Position numbers and translations under genes: made by a program
The notes under the pieces: generated by a model
What the model saw: the letters and a program-made list of their open reading frames with translations, nothing else
What the model was told of the DNA's origin: nothing
The model's database searches: none
In this document: positions 1 through 5,973 of the stretch, piece after piece
How positions within the stretch are numbered: position 1 is the first letter of the stretch
Layout of the letters: every line of letters starts with the position of its first letter
Origin: Nitrospirota bacterium
GTDB taxonomy: Bacteria; Nitrospirota; Thermodesulfovibrionia; Thermodesulfovibrionales; UBA1546
Assembly (NCBI GenBank): GCA_004298625.1
Contig: SCSY01000314.1
Location: 1-11,159 of the forward strand
Direction: 5' to 3'
DNA: 11,159 nt

Positions 1-1035
1 GGCGCCCTGGTAGCTCTTAAGCCCGACACAGGAGAAGTGCTCGGTTTCATCAGCAGACCGTCTTTCGATCCCAACAGATTTGTGCGGGGTATAAGTTATG
101 AGCAATGGATAGAACTGAACGAGGACAAAAAACTTCCGATGTTAAACAGGGCCTTGCAAAGCCAGTATCCGCCCGGCTCAACATTCAAGATAGTAACAGC
201 GATAGCAGCGCTCAATGAGGGGGTTATTACCCCTGAAACAAAGGTTACCTGCACCGGGGGCATTAATTATGGAAGCTGGCGTTTCGGCTGCTGGAAAAAG
301 GGCGGGCATGGAACCATCTCTTTGCACCGGGCTATAGTCGAGTCATGCGACGTATATTTTTATGAGGCGGGAAAACGCGTCGGGATAGACAAGCTTGCAG
401 AATATGCAAGAAGACTCGGCCTCGGCAGTGAGACGGGATTGCCGTTGGTTAAAGAGCGGGCCGGCCTTATACCGGATACAAAGTGGAAACTCGAAAAGAG
501 AAATCAGCAATGGTATCTCGGCGAGACCTTCAATGCAGCTATCGGACAGGGTTATGTCGCAGCTACTCCAATGCAGATGGCGCAGTTGATGAGCGCTGTA
601 GCCAACGGCGGATTTATATACGCTCCGACGATAATTAAATTGGAAACCCCGCCTGCTGCCGTCGGAAAGGCGGACATAAAACCGGAAACCCTTGAACTTG
701 TAAAAAACGGCCTTTACGGCGTTGTTAATGAAGCAGGCGGCACAGGAGGCGCATCAAGGTCAAAGATTGTTACTGTCGCTGGAAAAACAGGAACCGCGCA
801 GGTCGCCAGCATAAGGAAAAGTTCAAACTTGCTGCCTGAAAAACTGAGGGATCATGCCTGGTTCGTCGCCTTTGCGCCTGTAGAAAAAGCCGAGCTTGCA
901 TTGTGCGCGTTTGTCGAGCACGGCGGACATGGAGGCGGAGCCGCGGCCCCTATAGCAAAACTTGCGATAGAGGGATACTTTAAAAATCAGCAGCAAAAAA
1001 ATAAAGAAAAGGGTTCAGGACATGCTGAAAATTGA
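1..1035 (+). CDS. mrdA: Penicillin-binding protein 2 (peptidoglycan D,D-transpeptidase), C-terminal part
   Basis: PBP2 cross-links peptidoglycan during lateral wall growth. It sits in the inner membrane with its catalytic domain in the periplasm and works with RodA. The frame is open from base 1, so the start and N-terminal half lie outside the window; 344 codons are visible. The first codons already read as the conserved GALVALKPDTGEVL stretch. All three transpeptidase motifs are present: the nucleophile in PGSTFK (Ser codon at 178-180), SCD at 343-351 as the SxN/SxD motif, and KTGT near visible residue 262. The cysteine-containing loop CTGGINYGSWRFGCW is also typical of PBP2. The C-terminus is a short hydrophilic Gln/Lys tail. 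The last 14 bp overlap rodA, so the two are translationally coupled. Identification as PBP2 rather than the septal PBP3 rests on the motifs and the rodA neighbour. Confidence 0.95.
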   Translation, partial: GALVALKPDTGEVLGFISRPSFDPNRFVRGISYEQWIELNEDKKLPMLNRALQSQYPPGSTFKIVTAIAALNEGVITPETKVTCTGGINYGSWRFGCWKKGGHGTISLHRAIVESCDVYFYEAGKRVGIDKLAEYARRLGLGSETGLPLVKERAGLIPDTKWKLEKRNQQWYLGETFNAAIGQGYVAATPMQMAQLMSAVANGGFIYAPTIIKLETPPAAVGKADIKPETLELVKNGLYGVVNEAGGTGGASRSKIVTVAGKTGTAQVASIRKSSNLLPEKLRDHAWFVAFAPVEKAELALCAFVEHGGHGGGAAAPIAKLAIEGYFKNQQQKNKEKGSGHAEN

Positions 1036-2143
1036 CAGGCTGTTAATCAAAAACTTCGACTGGACTACATTTTCCCTCGTAATCTTCCTGTCTATCGTGG
1101 GAATAATGACGATCTACAGCGCAACCCGGCCGTTGCTTCCCCATGAGCAGCCTACATACCATATCAGGCAGTTTTACTGGCTTCTGATAGGAATTTCATC
1201 CTTATTCCTGGTTGTGAGTTTTGATTATATCTGGCTCAGCAGATTCGCGACTCCTCTGTATGTAACGGGAATAGTTCTGCTTTTAGCAGTCCTTATCGCC
1301 GGAAAAACAGGGATGGGCGCGCAAAGATGGCTGAACATCGGGCCTGTATCTTTCCAGCCGTCAGAGTTCTTCAGACTCATTTTTATAATATTCATTGCCG
1401 GATACTTCATGACGATTCACCGCCGTATGGGTTTAATAACCGCGCTGAAGAGTTTTTTAATGTTCACGTTTGCACCTCTGATCATTCTGCTCAAGCAGCC
1501 CGACCTCGGCACGGCAATTATCCTCTTGCTGATGTTCCTGTTCATCAGCCTTGCAAAGGGATTGCAAAAAAAGCTCATTGCGCTTCTTATCATAGTGGGA
1601 ATAATATCAATTCCGTTTATAGGCAATATTTTCTGGGAAGGGTTGAAGGACTATCAGAAAAACAGGCTGATAGCGTTTATGGAACCGGACGCAGACCCTG
1701 CGGGAATTGGCTATCACATAAATCAATCAAAGGTTGCAATAGGGTCAGGAGGATTTTTTGGGAAGGGTTATCTGCATGGAACTCAGGGGCCTTTCAGATT
1801 TCTCCCTGAAAAACAGACTGACTTTATATTTGCGGTATTTGCAGAGGAATGGGGGCTGCTTGGAAGCGTTTTTCTTTTGCTCATTTACCTCGCCTTAATC
1901 CTTCGGGGATTTGACACCGCCCTGAAGGCAAAAGATGAGTTCGGCAGGCTCCTTGCCGCAGGCATTACATTCATGTTCTCAACCTATTTTTTCATAAATG
2001 TCGGAATGACCCTCGGCATTATGCCGGTGGTCGGAATACCTCTGCCGTTTATGAGTTACGGCGGAACCGCGCTCCTCAGCAATTTTATTGCCGCCGGCGT
2101 CCTTATAAATATAAGGACAAGAAGATACGAACTCTTTTATTGA
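1022..2143 (+). CDS. mrdB: RodA, SEDS peptidoglycan glycosyltransferase
   Basis: RodA polymerises lipid II into glycan strands in the elongation machinery, with PBP2 as its transpeptidase partner. The product has 373 residues, normal for the family, and is strongly hydrophobic with about ten membrane segments. Conserved SEDS blocks are visible: AQRW around residue 100-103, QPSEF at 112-116, KQPDLGTA at 159-165, then GIGYHINQSKVAIGSGG at 228-244. FLPEKQTDFIF at 260-270 holds Asp267, the likely catalytic residue by comparison with E. coli RodA and FtsW. PFMSYGGTALL at 342-352 is the last block. The ATG lies inside the end of mrdA (14-bp overlap), with AAAAGGG ending 8 nt upstream as ribosome binding site. 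RodA rather than FtsW is favoured by the PBP2 partner and the absence of division genes. No clear terminator follows the stop. Confidence 0.96.
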   Translation: MLKIDRLLIKNFDWTTFSLVIFLSIVGIMTIYSATRPLLPHEQPTYHIRQFYWLLIGISSLFLVVSFDYIWLSRFATPLYVTGIVLLLAVLIAGKTGMGAQRWLNIGPVSFQPSEFFRLIFIIFIAGYFMTIHRRMGLITALKSFLMFTFAPLIILLKQPDLGTAIILLLMFLFISLAKGLQKKLIALLIIVGIISIPFIGNIFWEGLKDYQKNRLIAFMEPDADPAGIGYHINQSKVAIGSGGFFGKGYLHGTQGPFRFLPEKQTDFIFAVFAEEWGLLGSVFLLLIYLALILRGFDTALKAKDEFGRLLAAGITFMFSTYFFINVGMTLGIMPVVGIPLPFMSYGGTALLSNFIAAGVLINIRTRRYELFY

Positions 2144-2155
2144 AAGCCCATCTTC

Positions 2156-2164
2156 TGTTATAAT
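2156..2164 (+). promoter_or_regulatory. Candidate extended -10 promoter for the tRNA
   Basis: The bases TGTTATAAT form a perfect extended -10 (TGn plus consensus TATAAT) 12 bp after the rodA stop. No good -35 lies at normal spacing, which is acceptable for an extended -10 promoter; TTGAAA at 2140-2145 is only 13 bp away. Transcription would start near 2171, giving the downstream tRNA a leader of roughly 60 nt that includes the small repeats. The assignment rests on sequence alone. Confidence 0.55.
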
Positions 2165-2165
2165 T

Positions 2166-2220
2166 AGTGTCAGTTTTCAGTGTCAGTGTCTGTTCACTAA
2201 TAACTATTCACTAATCACTG
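2166..2220. repeat. Short degenerate tandem repeats upstream of the tRNA
   Basis: Two simple repeat types lie side by side. AGTGTC occurs at 2166-2171, 2179-2184 and 2185-2190. Four heptamers then follow in register: TTCACTA, ATAACTA, TTCACTA and ATCACTG (2193-2220). On the minus strand these read as AGTGAnn units every 7 bp. The same TCACTnn spacing recurs at two other gene junctions in this window. No coding potential or clear RNA fold is apparent. Confidence 0.6.
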
Positions 2221-2229
2221 TTTTTAAAC

Positions 2230-2306
2230 GGCGGTGTAGCTCAGACGGTTAGAGCATGCGGCTCATATCCGCAGTGTCCGGGGTTCGATTCCCTGCACCG
2301 CCACCA
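2230..2306 (+). tRNA. tRNA-Met (CAT anticodon, elongator type likely)
   Basis: A complete 77-nt cloverleaf is visible. The acceptor arms GGCGGTG and CACCGCC pair over 7 bp, followed by discriminator A and an encoded CCA. The D stem is GCTC/GAGC. The anticodon stem is TGCGG/CCGCA around the loop CTCATAT, giving anticodon CAT. The T arm is CGGGG TTCGATT CCCTG. The paired G1-C72 end and the absence of three consecutive G-C pairs next to the anticodon loop argue against the initiator tRNA. Elongator Met is favoured. A tRNA-Ile2, whose CAT is changed to lysidine by TilS, cannot be excluded from the primary sequence. The 3' end lies 3 bp from the convergent rlpA stop codon. Confidence 0.93.
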
Positions 2307-2309
2307 ATC

Positions 2310-3065
2310 CTATATCCTCTCTTCATAATGCTTGATTAGGATGTTGTATCCTTCATCCGCAAGGGTCTTTGCAAGGCGGTATGCTTCATCCTTTGTGCTG
2401 AATTTTCCGATATTAACCCTGAAATAAGCGCTGTCATTTACTTCCGCCCTGGTGATATAGACCCTGCTGTATTTGAACTCCAGGGCTGTTTTCATGCGCG
2501 CGGCATTCGACATGTCCCTGTATGAACCGACCTGTATGGTGAAGGGACCTTCGCTGCCTGCCCTTGCAGGAGAATACCGCACCTCTTTAACATATCTTGC
2601 ATCTCTGCCGAGATATTCAATCCTGACCTTGCCTGTTCCTGTGCCTATCAATCCTATCTCTTTAGCGCACGCGTAAGAGAGGTCTAAATCCCTTCCGGCA
2701 ATAAACGGCCCACGGTCATTTACAGTGCACTCCACACTTTTGTCATTTGATATATTTGTCACCTTGAGTCTTGTCCCAAAAGGGTATTCCTTATGAGCGC
2801 ATGTTTTTGTATACATATTGTAAAGCTCACCTGATGAAGTCGGCTTGCCATGGAAATCAGAACCGTACCACGAGGCAACAATATATTTTGATTTAGGGAC
2901 AGCAGCATCAGGCGGTTTTGTATAAGCCTGTTTTGTCTCAGGCCGGTTTGCCTTTGGATAGCTTGTCTCAGGATAAGCCTCATAATGTATCGGCGCGCAG
3001 GAGGCAGAGAAGAAAACAACAGCAAGCAGAAAGCAGAAAATAGTTATTACCTTTTCACTTTTCAC
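2310..3065 (-). CDS. rlpA: RlpA-family lipoprotein, septal lytic transglycosylase with SPOR domain
   Basis: RlpA family members cleave glycan strands lacking stem peptides at the septum. The 251-residue product opens with a basic N-terminus and hydrophobic stretch ending in FFSASC, a plausible though imperfect lipobox with Cys23. A Pro/Lys/Thr-rich linker follows to about residue 58. The double-psi beta-barrel (about 60-160) contains ASWYG, FHGKPTSSGE (Glu79), AHK (His90) and VNDRGPFIAGRDLDLS (Asp116), matching the conserved catalytic residues of RlpA. Residues about 171-247 form a SPOR domain (GPFTIQVGSY), which binds denuded septal glycan. It is the last gene of the xerC-hslV-hslU-rlpA operon, starting 4 nt after the hslU stop. 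The only reasonable start is a GTG, itself part of a heptad repeat and without a clear ribosome binding site, so translation is probably coupled to hslU. Confidence 0.93.
   Translation of the reverse strand: MKSEKVITIFCFLLAVVFFSASCAPIHYEAYPETSYPKANRPETKQAYTKPPDAAVPKSKYIVASWYGSDFHGKPTSSGELYNMYTKTCAHKEYPFGTRLKVTNISNDKSVECTVNDRGPFIAGRDLDLSYACAKEIGLIGTGTGKVRIEYLGRDARYVKEVRYSPARAGSEGPFTIQVGSYRDMSNAARMKTALEFKYSRVYITRAEVNDSAYFRVNIGKFSTKDEAYRLAKTLADEGYNILIKHYEERI
3052..3065. repeat. TTTTCAC heptamer doublet at the rlpA start
   Basis: Two exact TTTTCAC copies lie in tandem, followed by a T run. On the coding (minus) strand this is GTGAAAAGTGAAAA, and the first GTG is the rlpA start codon. The spacing matches the TCACTnn heptads at 2193-2220 and 4983-4996. 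Confidence 0.55.
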
Positions 3066-3069
3066 TTTT

Positions 3070-4446
3070 TTAAAGTATATATCTGCTTAGGTCTTCATCC
3101 TTCACAATTTCAGCGAGCTTGCCTCTTACATATTCCCTGTCTATGGGCAGCTTGCCGTTTTTCTTTTCAGGCGCTTCAAAGGATATGTCTTCGAGTAGTT
3201 TCTCAAGGACCGTATGAAGCCTTCTTGCCCCTATGTTTTCAGTCTTCTCATTTACAGTGGCTGCAATGCCTGCTATCTCTTCTACGGCATCTTTCCTGAA
3301 ATCTATCTCTACCCCCTCTGTTGCAAGAAGTGCCGTGTATTGTTTTGTGAGGGCATTATACGGTTCTGTAAGAATTCTTACAAATTCATCTTTTCCCAAT
3401 GGGTCAAGCTCAACCCTGATAGGAAACCTTCCCTGAAGCTCAGGGATGAGGTCGGATGGTTTAGACATGTGGAATGCGCCTGCCGCTATAAAAAGAATGT
3501 GTTCTGTTTTCACAGGGCCGTGTTTTGTTGTGACAGTTGTGCCTTCAACTACCGGCAAAAGGTCTCTCTGTACCCCTTCTCTTGATACATCAGGCCCGTG
3601 AGAAGAACCCCTGCTTGCTATCTTATCTATCTCGTCTATGAATATAATCCCTGTCTGCTGGATCCTGTCAATTGCCTCTCTGGTGACCTTGTCCATATCA
3701 ATGAGTTTGTTTGCCTCTTCCTGCACCAGTATTCTCAATGCCTCGGGCATCTTTACTTTTTTCCGTTTAGCCTTTTCAGGGATTAAACCTCCAAGCATCT
3801 CTTTCAGGTTTATCTCCAGCTCTTCCATGCCGACATTTGAGATGACGCCGAAAGGCATGACTTTTTCTCTTACCTCAATATCCACATACCTGTTATCGAG
3901 TTTTCCTTCCCTGAGTTGCGACCTTAGCCTTTCTCTTGTTTCTTTATATTTTTCTTTTTCTTCCTCGTCAATGCCTGCGCCCCTTCCGCTCTCCTCGGCG
4001 AGTCGGGCCGGGCGGCCTGCGGCAGCCCTCGGAGAAGGCAGCAGCAGATCGAGAAGTTTTTCCTCGGCCAGGGACTCTGCCTTTTCCTGCACCTTTTTGA
4101 TATGCTCCGACTTGACCATGTTTAATGAAATCTCGGTGAGATCTCTGACCATGGATTCAACATCTCTCCCTACATATCCGACCTCTGTAAATTTGGACGC
4201 CTCAATCTTCAAAAAAGGCGCATTGGAAAGCCGGGCCAGACGCCTTGCGATCTCTGTCTTGCCGACTCCTGTCGGGCCTATCATGATTATATTCTTCGGA
4301 AGCACTTCATCTTTCAGCTCAGGAGAAAGCTGCTGCCTTCTCCATCTGTTCCTCATGGCAATGGCAACGGCCTTTTTTGCCTTATGCTGTCCGATAATGT
4401 ATTTATCCAGTTCCTCTACTATTTTTCTCGGTGTTAGATTATCCAT
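3070..4446 (-). CDS. hslU: HslU, ATPase subunit of the HslVU protease
   Basis: HslU is the AAA+ unfoldase that feeds substrates into the HslV peptidase in the cytoplasm. The 458-residue product shows the expected order: N-terminal TPRKIVEELDKYIIGQ, Walker A GPTGVGKT at 57-64, pore loop GYVG at 90-93, an intermediate (I) domain from about 100 to 240, Walker B FIDEID at 269-274, the arginine-containing GRFPIRVEL block, and the family C-terminus ending SRYIL, which activates HslV. The start is ATG with GAGGA 5 nt upstream, and it overlaps the hslV stop by 8 bp. Residues about 138-157 in the I domain are unusually rich in Ala, Arg, Gly and Pro and come from a GC-rich stretch (about 3985-4040). 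This part of the family varies in length, so function should not suffer. Confidence 0.98.
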   Translation of the reverse strand: MDNLTPRKIVEELDKYIIGQHKAKKAVAIAMRNRWRRQQLSPELKDEVLPKNIIMIGPTGVGKTEIARRLARLSNAPFLKIEASKFTEVGYVGRDVESMVRDLTEISLNMVKSEHIKKVQEKAESLAEEKLLDLLLPSPRAAAGRPARLAEESGRGAGIDEEEKEKYKETRERLRSQLREGKLDNRYVDIEVREKVMPFGVISNVGMEELEINLKEMLGGLIPEKAKRKKVKMPEALRILVQEEANKLIDMDKVTREAIDRIQQTGIIFIDEIDKIASRGSSHGPDVSREGVQRDLLPVVEGTTVTTKHGPVKTEHILFIAAGAFHMSKPSDLIPELQGRFPIRVELDPLGKDEFVRILTEPYNALTKQYTALLATEGVEIDFRKDAVEEIAGIAATVNEKTENIGARRLHTVLEKLLEDISFEAPEKKNGKLPIDREYVRGKLAEIVKDEDLSRYIL

Positions 4447-4972
4447 TCAGTTCCTCAATACTTATATTTTCATTCGTGTATATGCATATCCCCGACGCAA
4501 TCTTCATCGCCTTTTCCGTTATATCCTTTGCGGAAAGGCTTGTGTTTTCAAAGAGCGCCCTTGCCGCGGACTGTGCATAAGGGCCTCCTGAGCCGATTGC
4601 GGCAATTCCGTCTTCAGGCTCGATCACGTCGCCTGTGCCGGAGATTATAAATGTATGCTCCTTATCGGCGATAATCAGGAGCGCCTCAAGTCTTCTTAAT
4701 ATCTTATCCGTCCGCCAGTCTTTTGCGAGCTCTACCGCAGCCCTTTTTATATTGCCGCGGTATGATTCAATCTTTGCCTCGAATCTTTCAAAAAGCGTGA
4801 ATGCGTCCGCTGTTGCTCCAGCAAAACCCGCAATAATTTTATCATTATACATCCTTCTTATTTTTTTGGCATTGTGCTTTAAGACAGTGCTGCCCATTGT
4901 CACCTGCCCGTCTCCCGAGATAGCAACATTACCGTCGCGCCTTACGCATAAAATTGTTGTGCCTTTAAACAT
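4439..4972 (-). CDS. hslV: HslV, peptidase subunit of the HslVU protease
   Basis: HslV is the threonine peptidase that forms the double-hexamer chamber of the bacterial proteasome-like HslVU complex. The chosen start gives 177 residues beginning MFKGTT. Removal of the first four residues would expose the N-terminal catalytic Thr, as in relatives with this leader. Family blocks are clear: GDGQVTMG, NDKIIAGFAGATADAFTLFERFE, ELAKDWRTDKILRRLEA, GSGGPYAQSAARAL and CIYTNENISIEEL. An upstream in-frame ATG at 4993 would add seven residues. However, the bases it would use contain the ribosome binding site GAGGGAG, which sits correctly before the 4972 start. hslV lies between xerC and hslU; its stop overlaps the hslU start. 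Confidence 0.97.
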   Translation of the reverse strand: MFKGTTILCVRRDGNVAISGDGQVTMGSTVLKHNAKKIRRMYNDKIIAGFAGATADAFTLFERFEAKIESYRGNIKRAAVELAKDWRTDKILRRLEALLIIADKEHTFIISGTGDVIEPEDGIAAIGSGGPYAQSAARALFENTSLSAKDITEKAMKIASGICIYTNENISIEELNG

Positions 4973-4982
4973 TTTTTCTCCC

Positions 4983-4996
4983 TCACTTATCACTTG
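4983..4996. repeat. TCACTTA/TCACTTG heptamer pair at the xerC-hslV junction
   Basis: Two near-identical heptamers stand in tandem. The first bases of the second (TCA at 4990-4992) are the xerC stop codon read on the minus strand, and the first lies just upstream of the hslV ribosome binding site. The unit matches the heptads before the tRNA and at the rlpA start. Two copies alone could be chance. Confidence 0.4.
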
Positions 4997-5910
4997 TTTC
5001 GCCTCGGCGAACCCGCCTGAGGCGGGAACGTCTCACTTTCCTTCGCAAGCGGATGCGCCTTGTCATAAGTGTCCATGAGATGAGTTATATCAAGATGGGT
5101 ATATTTCTGAGTTGTTGACAGAGAAGAATGCCCCAAAAGCTCCTGTATAACCCTCAGGTCCGCACCGCCCTGAAGAAGATGGCTTGCAAAGGTATGTCTG
5201 AGTGTGTGAGGCCCTATCTGACCGTCCACGCCTATTGCCCTTGCATATTTAATTACTATACGTCTTATGCTTCGGTCTGTCAATCTGGTTCCATTTCTGT
5301 TAAGGAAAAAAGCATCCTCTTTTTTCTTGAGCAATACCCTTTCCACCATATAAGTCTTTATAGCCTCTATCGCCTTTTTGCCTACCGGGGTTATCCGCTC
5401 TTTCTTGCCTTTGCCTTTGACTTTAACAAGGTCTTCCCTTATATTGACGTCACCGGCATTTAATCCTGCCAGCTCGCTTACGCGAAGACCGCTTGAATAT
5501 AAAAGCTCAAGTATGGCCCTGTCCCTTGCCGGAAGAAAGCCTATTCCCTCGGGTTTTTCGACAAGTGAAAAAACCGCATCCACTGAAAGAAATTTTGGAA
5601 GCAGCTTCGGCAGTTTCGGAGCCGGGACCAGTTTTGCGGGATTTGTCTTTACATAGCCCTCGCGGGAAAAAAACTTTAAGAAGGACCTTATTGTCGCAAG
5701 CCTTCTGCCGACGCTGGTTTTTTTGAGTCCTGAGTTAATCTGCCCTGCGATAAATCCCCTGATGTCGTTAATATCTATATCTTCAACTTTCGATTTATCT
5801 ATGGAGCTGAAAAACAGTTCAAGGTCTTCTCTGTAGGCCCTGAGCGTGTGCGGAGATGCTCCACGTTCTATTTCAAGGTAACGCAGAAATTTCTCTATGT
5901 AAGTGTTCAT
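4990..5910 (-). CDS. xerC: XerC-type tyrosine recombinase
   Basis: XerC and XerD resolve chromosome dimers at dif near the terminus. From the 5910 ATG the product has 306 residues and begins with the family's N-terminal SAM-like domain (IEKFLRYLEIERGASPHTLRAY). The catalytic domain holds every expected residue: Arg143 in SSGLRVSEL, a Lys near 167 in VKGKGKKERI, HTLRH with His235 and Arg238, His261 in LGHSS, and nucleophile Tyr270 in TTQKYTH. In-frame ATGs at 5973 and 6009 exist, but they add sequence foreign to the family and overlap the divergent phosphatase gene. No strong ribosome binding site is seen at 5910. The usual end is near KAHP; here about 16 extra residues follow, encoded largely by two palindromes. 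Core housekeeping XerC is more likely than an integron or phage integrase, given the hslVU neighbours. Confidence 0.93.
   Translation of the reverse strand: MNTYIEKFLRYLEIERGASPHTLRAYREDLELFFSSIDKSKVEDIDINDIRGFIAGQINSGLKKTSVGRRLATIRSFLKFFSREGYVKTNPAKLVPAPKLPKLLPKFLSVDAVFSLVEKPEGIGFLPARDRAILELLYSSGLRVSELAGLNAGDVNIREDLVKVKGKGKKERITPVGKKAIEAIKTYMVERVLLKKKEDAFFLNRNGTRLTDRSIRRIVIKYARAIGVDGQIGPHTLRHTFASHLLQGGADLRVIQELLGHSSLSTTQKYTHLDITHLMDTYDKAHPLAKESETFPPQAGSPRRNK
4998..5026. repeat. Two adjacent GC-rich palindromes inside the 3' end of xerC
   Basis: TTCGCC-TC-GGCGAA (4998-5011) is followed immediately by CCCGCCT-G-AGGCGGG (5012-5026); both have perfect arms. They resemble REP-type intergenic palindromes. 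Here they are translated as the last residues of XerC (FPPQAGSPRR). Being next to the xerC stop, they may also fold in the mRNA between xerC and hslV. Confidence 0.65.
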
Positions 5911-5934
5911 AAGGTATTTTAAGTCTCTGGATAT

Positions 5935-5973
5935 GATTATTTCAATCGCATTATTTGGGTTATAATATTCCAT
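5935..5973. promoter_or_regulatory. Divergent promoter region between xerC and the Ppx/GppA gene
   Basis: A consensus TATAAT on the plus strand (5961-5966) ends 5 bp before the phosphatase ATG, which would put the transcription start at or next to the start codon. Overlapping it on the minus strand is TATTAT (5967-5962), well placed for a xerC operon transcript with about 45 nt of leader before the 5910 ATG. Neither has a convincing -35 at standard spacing. AT-rich TTATTT at 5937-5942 is the best plus-strand candidate (18-bp spacer). Confidence 0.4.

Noticed and set aside
1327..1809. Plus-strand 160-codon frame inside rodA
   Set aside because: It lies in another frame of a complete SEDS gene, and the translation shows no family features.
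2230..2306. Initiator tRNA-fMet
   Set aside because: Position 1 pairs with 72, and the anticodon stem lacks the three consecutive G-C pairs of initiators.
3638..4591. Long plus-strand open frame (317 codons), serine-rich
   Set aside because: It is the antisense shadow of hslU and hslV, both unmistakable by motif. Its product has no recognisable domain and the composition expected of a mirrored coding strand.
4973..4993. ATG at 4993 as the hslV start
   Set aside because: The seven added codons contain the GAGGGAG ribosome binding site for the 4972 ATG, which gives the usual MFKGTT leader before the catalytic Thr.
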